Position numbers and translations under genes: made by a program. A stretch of DNA of 64,000 nt from Sinomonas atrocyanea (GTDB lineage Bacteria > Actinomycetota > Actinomycetes > Actinomycetales > Micrococcaceae), in assembly GCF_001577305.1 (NCBI RefSeq), contig NZ_CP014518.1, forward strand, positions 2,604,001 through 2,668,000. Direction: 5' to 3'. Shown here in pieces: positions 17,262 through 25,801 of this stretch. Under the pieces are notes generated by a model. That model was not told the DNA's origin. It worked only from the letters and a program-made list of their open reading frames with translations, and made no database searches. Each line of letters opens with the position of its first letter. Position 1 is the stretch's first letter.

Positions 17262-18050
17262 CTACCGGCGGACGACGGGGTTGGCGAGCGTGCCCAGGCC
17301 CTCGATCTCGACCTCGACGCGGTCGCCGTCGCGCACGAGGCCGACGCCGGCGGGCGTCCCGGTCATGATGACGTCGCCGGGAAGGAGGGTGAACGCGGCG
17401 GAGACAGCGGCGACGAGCTCGTTGACCCCGAACACCATGTCGGCGGTGGTGCCGTCCTGCTTGGTCACCCCGTTGAGGGCCGTGGTGAGGCGGAGGTCCT
17501 CGACGTCGAGGTCCGTCTCGATCCACGGCCCGAGCGGCTTGGAGGTGTCGAAGGACTTGGCGCGCGCCCACTGGAGGTCCGTGCGCTGCTTGTCCCGGGC
17601 CGTGAAGTCGTTGCCCACCGTGTACCCGAAGATGACGTCCGCGGCCTTCTCGGCGGGCACGTCCTTGCAGATCCGGCCGATCACCACGCACAGCTCGCCC
17701 TCGTAGGAGACCTCCTCGCTCCACTCGGGCAGCACCACCGGATCGCCGGGGCCCACCACGGCCGTGTTCGCGACGAGGAACATGGACGGCTCGGTGGGCA
17801 GGTCGCTGCCCATCTCCTTCGCATGGTCCGCGTAGTTGCGCCCGATCCCGACCACCTTGCTGCGGGGAATGATCGGCGCCAGGAGGCGGACGTCCTCGAG
17901 CGGGTGCGTCTCCCCCGTGGGCTCGACGCCGTTGAAGAAGGGGTCACCCTTGATGGCGGCGACCGTCTCGTGGCCGGGCTCTCCCTGGACCACGCCGTAG
18001 AAGGGGGCCGCGTCCGCGGCCGAGATGCTGACACAACGGGCAATGCGCAT
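17262..18050 (-). CDS. fumarylacetoacetate hydrolase family protein
   Basis: Mg-dependent hydrolase or decarboxylase of the FAH family, 262 residues. Metal ligands are visible in SYEGELCVVIGR (Glu-x-Glu) and GYTVGNDFTARDKQ (Asp); other family blocks are VVGIGRNYADHAKEMG, GPWIETDLDVEDL and DVIMTGTPAGVG. Substrates in the family range from fumarylpyruvate to oxaloacetate and cannot be chosen here. It commonly lies upstream of gltX in actinobacteria, as here. The ATG lacks a ribosome binding site but has TAGGGT 7 bp upstream, so it is probably leaderless. Confidence 0.92.
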   Translation of the reverse strand: MRIARCVSISAADAAPFYGVVQGEPGHETVAAIKGDPFFNGVEPTGETHPLEDVRLLAPIIPRSKVVGIGRNYADHAKEMGSDLPTEPSMFLVANTAVVGPGDPVVLPEWSEEVSYEGELCVVIGRICKDVPAEKAADVIFGYTVGNDFTARDKQRTDLQWARAKSFDTSKPLGPWIETDLDVEDLRLTTALNGVTKQDGTTADMVFGVNELVAAVSAAFTLLPGDVIMTGTPAGVGLVRDGDRVEVEIEGLGTLANPVVRR

Positions 18051-18057
18051 GGGCCTT

Positions 18058-18063
18058 ACCCTA
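18058..18063 (-). promoter_or_regulatory. -10 element for a probable leaderless FAH-family transcript
   Basis: TAGGGT on the minus strand ends 7 bp before the ATG at 18050, with no ribosome binding site between them. Confidence 0.45.
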
Positions 18064-18116
18064 TCGCGGCGCCCCGGGCGGGAGGCCGCGGCTTGGGCCG
18101 CCCGCCGCCGCTCCCC

Positions 18117-18122
18117 TACAGT
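18117..18122 (+). promoter_or_regulatory. -10 element before the ABC ATPase remnant
   Basis: TACAGT ends 7 bp before the GTG at 18130. The AGGAG next to the GTG is too close to act as a ribosome binding site, so a leaderless transcript is more likely. Confidence 0.4.
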
Positions 18123-18129
18123 CTCAGGA

Positions 18130-18378
18130 GTGGCATCCCCGACTGACGTACCCTTCCTGACCGCCGACTCCCTCGGGAAGGAGATCGCGGGCGAGCCGCT
18201 CCTGGAGCCGGTGAGCTTCACGGTCGGGGCCGGCGAGTGCGTCGCCGTGGAGGGCCCGACCGGCTCGGGGAAGACCACCCTCCTGCGCCTGTCCGGCACC
18301 GCGATCGTCATGGCCTCGCACGACGCCGGCCTGGTCGCCGCGACCGCGGGCGCCACCTTGACACTCGCCGACGGCTGA
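18130..18378 (+). pseudogene. internally deleted ABC transporter ATPase
   Basis: The 82-residue product begins like a normal ABC ATPase (SLGKEIAGEPLLEPVSFTVG) and has an intact Walker A, GPTGSGKTTLLRLSG. It then jumps directly to GTAIVMASHDAGLVAATAG, the H-loop region near the end of such domains, and closes with LTLADG. The Q-loop, LSGGQ signature and Walker B, about 110-130 residues, are missing without loss of reading frame. It cannot be a working ATPase. The promoter hexamer and start look intact, so a short protein may still be made. Confidence 0.8.
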
Positions 18379-18435
18379 CAGGCCCCGCCGGCCGCTGCCG
18401 CCCCCCACGAGGAGGAGGGGCGCCCCCATCAAGAG

Positions 18436-18466
18436 CGGCGCGCCCCCGCCTGGGCGGGGACGCGCC
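18436..18466 (-). terminator. hairpin terminator after ilvE
   Basis: CGGCGCG-CCCCGCC pairs with CGGGG-CGCGCCG (one mismatch) around a short loop, 40 bp beyond the ilvE stop. No T-run follows. Confidence 0.5.
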
Positions 18467-18505
18467 GTCGTGCGCCGCGCGGAGCCCGGGACGGGCCCCG
18501 CAGGC

Positions 18506-19618
18506 TCAGGCGAGCTGCGTCAGCCAGCCGTGCAGGTCCTCGACCGCGCCCGTCTGGATGCCGAGCAGCTGCTCGCGGATGCCCATGGCCACCGAGTCCG
18601 GGCCCAGCTCTGGGGTGACCAGCGAGCCCTGGGCCGTCTTGAGCTCCCCGATCGGCGTGATGACCGCGGCGGTCCCGCACGCGAAGACCTCGGCGAGGGT
18701 CCCGTCGGCGACGGCCTGGCGCCACTCGTCGATGGTGATCTTGCGCTCCTCGACGGTGAGGCCGCGGTCGGCGGCGAGCTGGAGCACGGAGTCGCGGGTC
18801 ACGCCGTGGAGGATGTTGCCGTTGAGCGCGGGGGTGACGAGGGTGCCGTCCTTGAAGACGAAGAAGATGTTCATCCCGCCGAGCTCTTCCACCGCGAAGT
18901 CGTCGGTCGGGTCGAGGAAGAGCACCTGCTTGCAGCCGTTCGCCTCGGCCTCGAGCTGGGCCGCGAGCGAGGCCGCGTAGTTGCCGCCGCACTTGGCCTC
19001 GCCGGTGCCGCCGTGGCCCGCGCGGGCGTAGTTCTCGGACAGCCAGATGGAGACGGGCTTGAGCTCGCCGCCGAAGTAGTTGCCGGCCGGCGAGGCGATG
19101 ACGCGGTAGGACACCTCGCGGGCCGGGCGGACGCCGAGGAACGCCTCGGTGGCGATCATGAACGGACGCAGGTAGAGGGACTCGCCGTCACCGGAGGGAA
19201 CCCACTCGCGGTCCGCGGAGACCAACTGGCGCAGGGACTCGATGAAGACCTCGGCCGGGAGCTCGGGCAGGGCCAGGCGGCGGGCCGACTTGTTGAAGCG
19301 GCGCGCGTTGGCCTCCGGGCGGAAGGTCCAGACCGTGCCGTCGGCGTGCCGGTAGGCCTTGAGGCCCTCGAAGATCTCCTGGCCGTAGTGCAGCACGGCG
19401 GCAGCGGGGTCCATGGCGATCGGGCCGTAGGGCTCGATGCGCGCGTTCTGCCAGCCGCCGTTGCCCTCGGCATCGACCTTCCAGTCGATGACTGCCGTGT
19501 GGTCGGTGAAGTGGTCGCCGAAGCCCGGGTTCGCCAGGACAGCCGCGCGCTCCTCGGCGCTCTTCGGGGTCTCCGAGAGCCGCCGTTCGAATTCAACGCC
19601 CAGGGCGTTCTGAGTCAT
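18506..19618 (-). CDS. ilvE: branched-chain amino acid aminotransferase
   Basis: PLP-dependent class IV aminotransferase of 370 residues that makes leucine, isoleucine and valine from their keto acids using glutamate. Typical blocks: GPIAMDPAAAVLHYGQEIFEGLKAYR, here read in two parts as GPIAMDPAAAVLHYG and EIFEGLKAYR; EAKCGGNYAASLAAQ with the PLP lysine; VEELGGMNIFFVF; and FACGTAAVITPIGEL. GGAGG lies 7 bp before the ATG. It is separated from leuB by a hairpin, so it probably has its own promoter. Confidence 0.97.
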   Translation of the reverse strand: MTQNALGVEFERRLSETPKSAEERAAVLANPGFGDHFTDHTAVIDWKVDAEGNGGWQNARIEPYGPIAMDPAAAVLHYGQEIFEGLKAYRHADGTVWTFRPEANARRFNKSARRLALPELPAEVFIESLRQLVSADREWVPSGDGESLYLRPFMIATEAFLGVRPAREVSYRVIASPAGNYFGGELKPVSIWLSENYARAGHGGTGEAKCGGNYAASLAAQLEAEANGCKQVLFLDPTDDFAVEELGGMNIFFVFKDGTLVTPALNGNILHGVTRDSVLQLAADRGLTVEERKITIDEWRQAVADGTLAEVFACGTAAVITPIGELKTAQGSLVTPELGPDSVAMGIREQLLGIQTGAVEDLHGWLTQLA

Positions 19619-19712
19619 GATTCCTCCACATCAGTCGGGCAGATGGCGTCGCTGCCGGGGCCCGGGGCCTGTCAGTCCCACCAGCTTACGCCTGCGCAGT
19701 AGGCGCCACGGT

Positions 19713-19752
19713 GGGCGGACGACGGCGGGTGGGCCCCCGCAGTCGTCCGCCC
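19713..19752 (-). terminator. hairpin terminator after leuB
   Basis: GGGCGGACGAC and GTCGTCCGCCC form an 11-bp perfect outer stem with an inner CGGG/CCCG pair, 40 bp past the leuB stop. No clear T-run. Confidence 0.6.
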
Positions 19753-19792
19753 CGGTGGGCGCCCGGTCGGCGCCCGGTTCGGCAGTCGTTGT

Positions 19793-20845
19793 TCAGAGGC
19801 GCGTGGCGATCGCGTCGCCGATCTGGGCCGTGGTGCGGGTCCCGGCCTGGGCGCGGGACTCGACGTCGGAGCGGACCGCGGACTGGATGCGCGCGGCCGC
19901 CTCGGCCTGGCCGATGTTCTCGAGCAGGAGCGCGGCCGAAAGGATCGCGGCTGTGGGGTCCGCCTTCTGCTGGCCCGCGATGTCCGGGGCCGAGCCGTGG
20001 ACGGGCTCGAACATGCTCGGCGCCGTGCCGTCGAGGTTGATGTTGCCCGAGGCGGCGAGCCCGATGCCGCCGGTGACGGCGCCCGCGAGGTCGGTGAGGA
20101 TGTCGCCGAAGAGGTTGTCCGTGACGATGACGTCGAAGCGGGACGGGTCCGTGACCAGGAAGATCGTCGCGGCATCGACGTGCAGGTAGTCGTGCTCGAC
20201 GCCGGGGAACTCGGCCGCGACGGCCTCGACCGTGCGCTTCCAGAGGTGGCCCGCGTGGACCAGGACGTTGTGCTTGTGGACGAGGGTGACCTTGTTGCGG
20301 CGCGTGGTCGCGCGGCGGAAGGCGTCGCGGACGACCCGCTCGACCCCGTAGGCGGTATTGACGGACACCTCGGTGGCGATCTCGTGCGGGGTGCCGACGC
20401 GCAGGGCGCCGCCGTTGCCGGTGTACGGGCCCTCCGTGCCCTCGCGGACCACGACGAAGTCGATCGTCCCCGGCGCCGCGAGCGGGCTGGGCACCCCGGC
20501 GTACAGGGTGGAGGGGCGGAGGTTGACACAGTGGTCCAGGCTGAAGCGCAGCTTGAGCAGGACCTCGCGCTCGAGGATGCCCGAGGGGATGCGGGCGTCG
20601 CCGGGGGCCGCGCCGACGGCGCCGAACAGGATCGCGTCGCGGCCGCGGATGTCGGCGAGCGTGCCGTCGGAGAGGGTCTCGCCGGTCTCGAGCCAGTGCT
20701 GCGCGCCGAGGCTGTAGTGCGTCTCCTTGACCTCGAGCCCGCTGCCCTCGAGGGCGCGGTGGAGGACCTTGAGCGCCTCGGCCGTCACTTCGGGGCCGAT
20801 GCCGTCTCCGGGGATCACTGCGAGGTCGAGCTGCGTCTGCGTCAT
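19793..20845 (-). CDS. leuB: 3-isopropylmalate dehydrogenase
   Basis: LeuB oxidatively decarboxylates 3-isopropylmalate with NAD to the leucine keto acid precursor. The 350-residue protein shows AVIPGDGIGPEVTAEAL at the N-terminus, substrate arginines in VVREGTEGPYTGNGG, VHKHNVLVHAGHLWKRTVEA, the metal-binding VTDNLFGDILTDLAGAV and the NAD-binding FEPVHGSAPDIAGQ. No Shine-Dalgarno sequence precedes the ATG; TAGGCT lies 6 bp upstream, suggesting a leaderless transcript. It completes the leucine genes of the window along with leuCD. Confidence 0.97.
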   Translation of the reverse strand: MTQTQLDLAVIPGDGIGPEVTAEALKVLHRALEGSGLEVKETHYSLGAQHWLETGETLSDGTLADIRGRDAILFGAVGAAPGDARIPSGILEREVLLKLRFSLDHCVNLRPSTLYAGVPSPLAAPGTIDFVVVREGTEGPYTGNGGALRVGTPHEIATEVSVNTAYGVERVVRDAFRRATTRRNKVTLVHKHNVLVHAGHLWKRTVEAVAAEFPGVEHDYLHVDAATIFLVTDPSRFDVIVTDNLFGDILTDLAGAVTGGIGLAASGNINLDGTAPSMFEPVHGSAPDIAGQQKADPTAAILSAALLLENIGQAEAAARIQSAVRSDVESRAQAGTRTTAQIGDAIATRL

Positions 20846-20851
20846 GGGGCC

Positions 20852-20857
20852 AGCCTA
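20852..20857 (-). promoter_or_regulatory. -10 element for a probable leaderless leuB transcript
   Basis: TAGGCT on the minus strand ends 6 bp before the ATG at 20845; no ribosome binding site is present. Confidence 0.45.
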
Positions 20858-20924
20858 GCGAAACCATCCACATGCTGGGCATGCGGTCTCGCAATTCGGA
20901 CACGCGGCGACCTCGCGCACCGGG

Positions 20925-21632
20925 CTAGCTGGGAAGGGCTGCCGCCAGGTAGTCGGCGAAGCCGCCGGGGGCCCTCCCGCGCAGTCGGCCCGAGGTGACC
21001 ACCCTGCAGGCGTCGGTGGCGCGCCACCGCACGCCCAGTGCCTTCGCGGCCAGGACGAGCGCCTCATCCTCGCCGGAGTTCCGGGCGGGGAACCCCCCGG
21101 CCGCACCGTAGACGTCGGCCCGCACGCCGAGGTTGGCCCCGAACACGTGCCCGTGGCCGTCGGCGAGCCGGTGGGCGCCGTACCAGGCCGCGAGTCGCTC
21201 CGGATCGAGGTCCGCCGGGTCGGGCACGACGGTGCCGAGCACGAGCCCGAGCCCGGACTCCGCGAAGGCCAGGTGCTCCACGAGCCAGTCCCGCGGGACC
21301 CTGCTGTCCGCATCGGTCGAGGCGATCCAGATCCGTTCCCTGTGCGCCGCCGCCCGTGCGAGGGCATGCCGCACCCCGAGGCGCCGCGCCGCGCCGGCGC
21401 TCCCGGCCTGGCCCACCACCGTGTGCACCTGCGGCCACCGGGCCACGACGTCCGCGGATCCGTCGCGGCAGCCGTCCAGGACCACTGTCACCCCCACGCG
21501 GACCCGCGGGGCCGCCGCGGCGAGCTCGCGCACAGCGGCCTCGACCGAACGGAGGCACCCCGGAAGGAGCTCCTCCTCGTCCTTGGCAGGAATGACCACG
21601 ACGACATCCGAGATCGCGTGCCTGCCGCTCAT
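20925..21632 (-). CDS. family 2 glycosyltransferase
   Basis: GT-A fold glycosyltransferase of 235 residues. It has VVVVIPAKDEEELLPGCLRS at the N-terminus, the nucleotide-sugar Asp region VTVVLDGCRDGSADV, the metal-binding DxD-like STDADSRVPRDWL, and an ED motif as ARNSGEDEALVLAAKALG. There are no membrane helices, so it is a soluble enzyme making a small glycoside or lipid-linked product rather than a polymer synthase. Its ATG overlaps the stop of the upstream deacetylase/methyltransferase gene as ATGA, making it the last gene of a coupled three-gene cassette. Donor and acceptor sugars are unknown. Confidence 0.87.
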   Translation of the reverse strand: MSGRHAISDVVVVIPAKDEEELLPGCLRSVEAAVRELAAAAPRVRVGVTVVLDGCRDGSADVVARWPQVHTVVGQAGSAGAARRLGVRHALARAAAHRERIWIASTDADSRVPRDWLVEHLAFAESGLGLVLGTVVPDPADLDPERLAAWYGAHRLADGHGHVFGANLGVRADVYGAAGGFPARNSGEDEALVLAAKALGVRWRATDACRVVTSGRLRGRAPGGFADYLAAALPS

Positions 21633-23007
21633 GCAAGGCCCTCGCGCTGGGCAACGGAGAGGGCGGGCGGCTTCGCGAACACCTCGAGCAGGAAGTCCCG
21701 CTCGCGGTGCTGCACCACGGTCTCGAGCCCGCGCTCGGCCCGCAGCCGCGCGTGCACGTCGTCGCCCGTGAGCTGCCACCCCTCGATGGTGCCGAGCCAG
21801 TGGCAGGCGAGGAGCGCGCCGTCGTCGGTGAGGCTGCCGAGGCACCGCCGCATGAACTCGTCCAGCTCCGCGGGGCCGAAGTAGTAGCCGACCTCCGAGA
21901 CGACGATGAGATCGAAGGCGCCCTCGGGCCATTCCTGCGGCAGCCGGCGGTGCTCCCAGCTGATGGCGGAGGCATCGGGCAGCCGTTCAGCCGCCCGCTC
22001 GAGGGCGAGCGGGCTGACATCGGTGGCCACGACCTGGTCGGCGCGCTCGGCGAGCTCGCCGGTGAGGACGCCGATCGAGCAGCCCACCTCGAGCGCGCGC
22101 CGGTACCGGGGGCCGGGAGCGCCGAGAGGGTGACGGCCCGTTTGCGCCGCTCGTACCAGCTCGTCGTGAAGTTCCAGGGGTCCGGGCTCGCGGCGTGCAC
22201 CGCGTCGAAGGTCGCCCGGGCGTCGCGCGGCGGCGAGGCGAAGTAGAGCTCGAAGCCGCGCTCGAAGTGCTCCTGCATCCCGGGGCTGAGCAGCGCCTCG
22301 TCGCCGGGGTGGGCGGACAGCGGCGCGGTCTGGGTGAGGTGGAGCGCGAGGGCGCGCTCCTTGGCGCCCTTCGCGGCGGGGGCGAGCTCGAGCCTGCGCG
22401 CCTCGGCCCACGGGACCCGCGGGTCCCCGGGCGCGGCCCAGTGCCACATCCACACGGGGTACTCGAGCAGCGCCACACCGGCGCCGGCCGCCACCCGCGC
22501 GGCCGCGGCGCCGGCGGCGTCGTGGTCGGTGTGCGCGTCGTGCCGCCAGGGTGCCGCGAGCACGACGCCGGCGGCGGCACCTCCGTCCTCGGCCTCGCCG
22601 AGGGCGTCGCGGACGGCCTCCACCAGCGTCCGCTCGAGAGCCGGTCCCCGGTCTGCGAGGGCGCCGTCGGGGAGACCGAGGCGCCGGAAGGTGGCCGAGG
22701 GGGCCAACGCGGCGACCGCTGCCCCGACCTCGCGCCGCCGCACCTCGGCGAGCCGGGCGCGGGTGAGCGTTGGCGAGTCGGGGTGGGAGGCCTCCCCGTC
22801 CGTCGCGACGATCACGTGCACCGCGGCGCCGGCACGGGCGGCGTGGGCGATGAGGCCGCCCGCGCCGAGCGTCTCGTCGTCGGGATGGGCGGCAAGGACG
22901 ATGAGGGCGCGGAGCCCGGCGAGGTCCAGCGGGGGCGCTGCCGCCAGGGCCGCGTCGCGGCGCCAGAGGTCCTCGGGGGTGCCCTCGTCGAGGTGGCTGA
23001 AGGTCAC
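21629..23007 (-). pseudogene. PIG-L deacetylase fused to NodS-like methyltransferase, frameshifted
   Basis: The first frame encodes a PIG-L/LmbE N-deacetylase with the zinc motif AAHPDDETLGAGG and APWRHDAHTDHDAAG. It runs into the start of a methyltransferase (DPWNFTTSWYERRKRAVTL) and then loses frame. The second frame resumes with RRALEVGCSIGVLTGELAER, ATDVSPLALERAAERL and VVSEVGYYFGPAELDEF, a SAM site most like the NodS group. One extra base in the G5 run at 22108-22112 would join the two into a single protein of about 458 residues. GTG 23007 overlaps the upstream stop and the end overlaps the glycosyltransferase start. Sequencing error or true lesion are both possible. Confidence 0.85.
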
Positions 23008-24053
23008 CACGGCCGCTCCCCCGCCTCGAGCAGGGACCGGCCCAGGGCTGCGGTGTCGCGTTCGGCGTGGTGCTGGCGGAGGTAGAGCCGCAGGTCCGCG
23101 ACCCGCTGGGCGTGCTCGGCCTCGAAGGCGAGCGGGGCAGGCCCGAGGGCGTGGTCGACGACTGCCAGGACCGTCTCGGCGGCGGCCGCGACGGTCCCCC
23201 TTGCACGCAGCGCCAGGAGCGCGCCCGCGGCTCCTTCGGCCTGGCCCGCGTCCACGGCCGCCGCGGCGCCGGCCAGCGCCGCCCGGGCGGTGCCGAGCGC
23301 GAGGTCGGCCGAGCCGAGGTGCGCGAGGGCGATCTGGTCCGGGGTCCGCTCGGTGGCCGCGGCCCACAGCCGCCGGGCCACCCCGAGGGCGCCGCCGTGC
23401 CAGACGGCCGCGACGCCGATCCCGCCCCAGGCGAAGCCGGGCCGCTCGAGGTACCAGCCGTCCGGGCCCACGGGCTCGGCCGGCACGGCGTCGAACTCGA
23501 CCGGGCCGCTGGGGATGCCGGGGAGGCCGAGGGCCTGCCAGCCGCCGTCGCGGACGGCCACCCCGGGGTGCCTGAGCCGGACGGCGAACGCACGCCTCGT
23601 CTCCGGCCCGGTGTGCGCCGTCACGACCGCGTGGCTCAGGCCCCCGGCGAGCGAGCACCAGGGCTTGGTGCCGTGCAGGCGCCAGCCTTCCGGGTCCCGG
23701 CGGGCCTCGAGCCTCGCCCCGGGCCCCTCGGCAGCGAAGACTCCCCAGACGCTCCCAGCCTCCGGCTGGCCGAGGCCGGCCTGCCGGAGGATGGCGAGGG
23801 CATCGAGGTGGGGCTCGACCACCCGGGCCACGGACAGGTCGGCGGCGCCGAGGCGGGTCAGCAGCTCCCACAGCTCGGCCGTGCGGCCCTCCCCGGGGAA
23901 CGGGGCGGCCGTGCCCAGCCGGCGGGCGAGCCCGAGCGCCCGGTCCGGCCACTCCCCCGACGCGCTGCGGGCGGCCTCCGCGAGGTCATCCCCTGCCGCG
24001 GGTTCCGCGGCCGCGTCCGCTGACAGTCCCCTGGCGGGCCCGATTGACACCAT
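23004..24053 (-). CDS. acyl-CoA dehydrogenase-like flavoprotein
   Basis: Divergent acyl-CoA dehydrogenase-family protein of 349 residues. Recognisable parts are the middle beta domain (WRLHGTKPWCSLAGGLSHAV, the flavin-facing region) and the C-terminal helical bundle (WGGIGVAAVWHGGALGVARR onward). No confident catalytic glutamate can be assigned, and the length is slightly short for the family (about 380), so it may act on an unusual carrier-bound acyl group. It is first in the cassette, and its stop overlaps the deacetylase start as GTGA. TACGGT lies 6 bp before the ATG, suggesting a leaderless message. Confidence 0.83.
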   Translation of the reverse strand: MVSIGPARGLSADAAAEPAAGDDLAEAARSASGEWPDRALGLARRLGTAAPFPGEGRTAELWELLTRLGAADLSVARVVEPHLDALAILRQAGLGQPEAGSVWGVFAAEGPGARLEARRDPEGWRLHGTKPWCSLAGGLSHAVVTAHTGPETRRAFAVRLRHPGVAVRDGGWQALGLPGIPSGPVEFDAVPAEPVGPDGWYLERPGFAWGGIGVAAVWHGGALGVARRLWAAATERTPDQIALAHLGSADLALGTARAALAGAAAAVDAGQAEGAAGALLALRARGTVAAAAETVLAVVDHALGPAPLAFEAEHAQRVADLRLYLRQHHAERDTAALGRSLLEAGERPW

Positions 24054-24059
24054 GTCAGG

Positions 24060-24065
24060 ACCGTA
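24060..24065 (-). promoter_or_regulatory. -10 element for the cassette operon
   Basis: TACGGT on the minus strand ends 6 bp before the ATG at 24053; no ribosome binding site is seen. Confidence 0.35.
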
Positions 24066-24111
24066 CCCGGCCGGGACTGGTGTGAATCGGCGGTACGGGA
24101 CCGCCCGCGTG

Positions 24112-25671
24112 TCAGGCGCCGGCGGGCTCCTCGTAGCGCGGGAAGACGGGTGCCGGGGCGGGCAGCGCGGTGCCCGGGGCGATCGGCGTTCCGAGCGCGG
24201 CGAACAGGCGCGCCTCGCCCTCGGGCTGGCCGAGGACGTCGAGCAGCCGGGCCGCGGAGGCCGGCATGACGGGCTGGACGAGGATGCCGACCTGGCGCAC
24301 CACCTCGAGCGTGACGTAGAGGACCGTGGCCATCCGCGCCGGGTCCGTCTTGCGCAGCACCCAGGGGGCCTGCTCGGCGAAGTAGGCGTTCGTGTCGCCC
24401 AGGACCGCCCAGATCGCCTCGAGGGCGCGGGAGAACTCCTGCCGGTCGAAGGCCGCGCGGACCGCCGGGAGCAGGGCGGCCGCGGCGTCGAGGACCTCGC
24501 GGTCCGCGGCGGTGAACTCCCCGGGCTCGGGCACCACGCCGTCGAGGTTCTTCGCCACCATGGACAGGGAGCGCTGGGCGAGGTTGCCGAGGTTGTTGGC
24601 GAGGTCCGCGTTCATGCGCCCCACGATCGCCTCGTGGCTGTAGCTGCCGTCGGCCCCGTAGGGCACCTCGCGCAGGAAGAAGTAGCGGACCGCGTCGAGG
24701 CCGTACTGGGCGATCATATCCGCGGGCGCCACGACGTTGCCGAGCGACTTGGACATCTTCACGCCGTTGTTCTGCAGGAAGCCGTGGATCATCACGCGCC
24801 GGGGCAGCTCAAGGCCCGCGCTCATGAGGAACGCCGGCCAGTAGATCGCGTGGAAGCGCGAGATGTCCTTGCCGATGATGTGCACGTCCGCAGGCCAGAA
24901 CTTCTCGAACTGCTCGGAGGCGACGTCCGGGTAGCCCACGCCCGTGAGGTAGTTGGTGAGCGCATCGACCCACACGTACATGACGTGGCCCGGCGCATCG
25001 GGGACGGGGACGCCCCAGTCGAACGAGGTCCGCGAGATGGAGAGGTCCTCGAGCCCGTGCTTGACGAAGGAGATGACCTCGTTGAACCGGTACTGCGGCG
25101 CCCCGAACTCGGGGTGCGACTCGTAGTACGCGAGCAGCCGGTCCTGGTAGGCGGAGAGCCGGAAGAAGTAGCTCTCCTCGGCCGTCCAGGTGACCTCGGT
25201 GTCCGTCTCCTTCGAGTACCGGACGCCGTCGCGCACCTCGGTCTCGTCCTCGGTGTAGAACGCCTCGTCGCGCACCGAGTACCAGCCCTCGTACTTGTCG
25301 AGGTAGATGTCCCCGGCGTCCGCCATGCGCTTCCAGATGGACTGGGCGGCACCGTAGTGGTCCGGGTCGGTGGTGCGGATCAGGCGGTCGTAGCTCGTGC
25401 CGAGGAGCTCGTGGACCTCGCGGTACACCTCGGCCTGGCGGTCCACGAACTCCTGCGGGGTGAGGCCCTCCCGCTCGGCGGTCTGGGCGATCTTGAGCCC
25501 GTGCTCGTCCGTGCCGGTGAGGAAGAAGACGTCGAAGCCGTCGAGCCGCTTGAAGCGGGCCATGGCGTCCGCCGAGATGTACTCGTAGGCGTGCCCGATG
25601 TGCGGGGCGCCGTTCGGGTACGTGATGGCGGTGGTGATGTAGAAGGGTGTCTTCGAAGATGCGGGGCTCAC
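24112..25671 (-). CDS. metG: methionine--tRNA ligase
   Basis: Class I synthetase of 519 residues that charges initiator and elongator tRNA-Met. The HIGH motif is in NGAPHIGHAYEYISADAMA and KMSKS in GVKMSKSLGNVVAPADM. The connective domain (GWYSVRDEAFYTEDETEV) has no cysteine knuckles, so this is the short form without structural zinc, and there is no C-terminal dimerisation domain, as in other actinobacterial MetRS. The GTG at 25671 has TAATTT 6 bp upstream, indicating a leaderless message. Confidence 0.96.
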   Translation of the reverse strand: MSPASSKTPFYITTAITYPNGAPHIGHAYEYISADAMARFKRLDGFDVFFLTGTDEHGLKIAQTAEREGLTPQEFVDRQAEVYREVHELLGTSYDRLIRTTDPDHYGAAQSIWKRMADAGDIYLDKYEGWYSVRDEAFYTEDETEVRDGVRYSKETDTEVTWTAEESYFFRLSAYQDRLLAYYESHPEFGAPQYRFNEVISFVKHGLEDLSISRTSFDWGVPVPDAPGHVMYVWVDALTNYLTGVGYPDVASEQFEKFWPADVHIIGKDISRFHAIYWPAFLMSAGLELPRRVMIHGFLQNNGVKMSKSLGNVVAPADMIAQYGLDAVRYFFLREVPYGADGSYSHEAIVGRMNADLANNLGNLAQRSLSMVAKNLDGVVPEPGEFTAADREVLDAAAALLPAVRAAFDRQEFSRALEAIWAVLGDTNAYFAEQAPWVLRKTDPARMATVLYVTLEVVRQVGILVQPVMPASAARLLDVLGQPEGEARLFAALGTPIAPGTALPAPAPVFPRYEEPAGA

Positions 25672-25677
25672 CCTAAG

Positions 25678-25683
25678 AAATTA
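25678..25683 (-). promoter_or_regulatory. -10 element for a probable leaderless metG transcript
   Basis: TAATTT on the minus strand ends 6 bp before the GTG at 25671. This AT-rich hexamer stands out in the GC-rich background. Confidence 0.5.
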
Positions 25684-25729
25684 CCGGATCGGCTTCACAG
25701 GAGGCGAAACGGGCCGAAAGTGACCACCG

Positions 25730-25771
25730 ACGACGGCGACCCCCACCGCGGGCGGTGAGGGTCGCCGTCGT
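25730..25771 (-). terminator. hairpin terminator after serA
   Basis: ACGACGGCGACCC pairs perfectly with GGGTCGCCGTCGT (13 bp) around an inner CACCGC/GCGGTG stem, 30 bp past the serA stop. There is no T-run. Confidence 0.7.
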
Positions 25772-25801
25772 GCGCCCGGCCGGACGAGCCGGCGGGCGGG
25801 G

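Noticed and set aside
23290..25758. Open frame of 822 codons opposite metG and the acyl-CoA dehydrogenase-like gene
   Set aside because: Spans two real genes on the other strand and has no recognisable domain.
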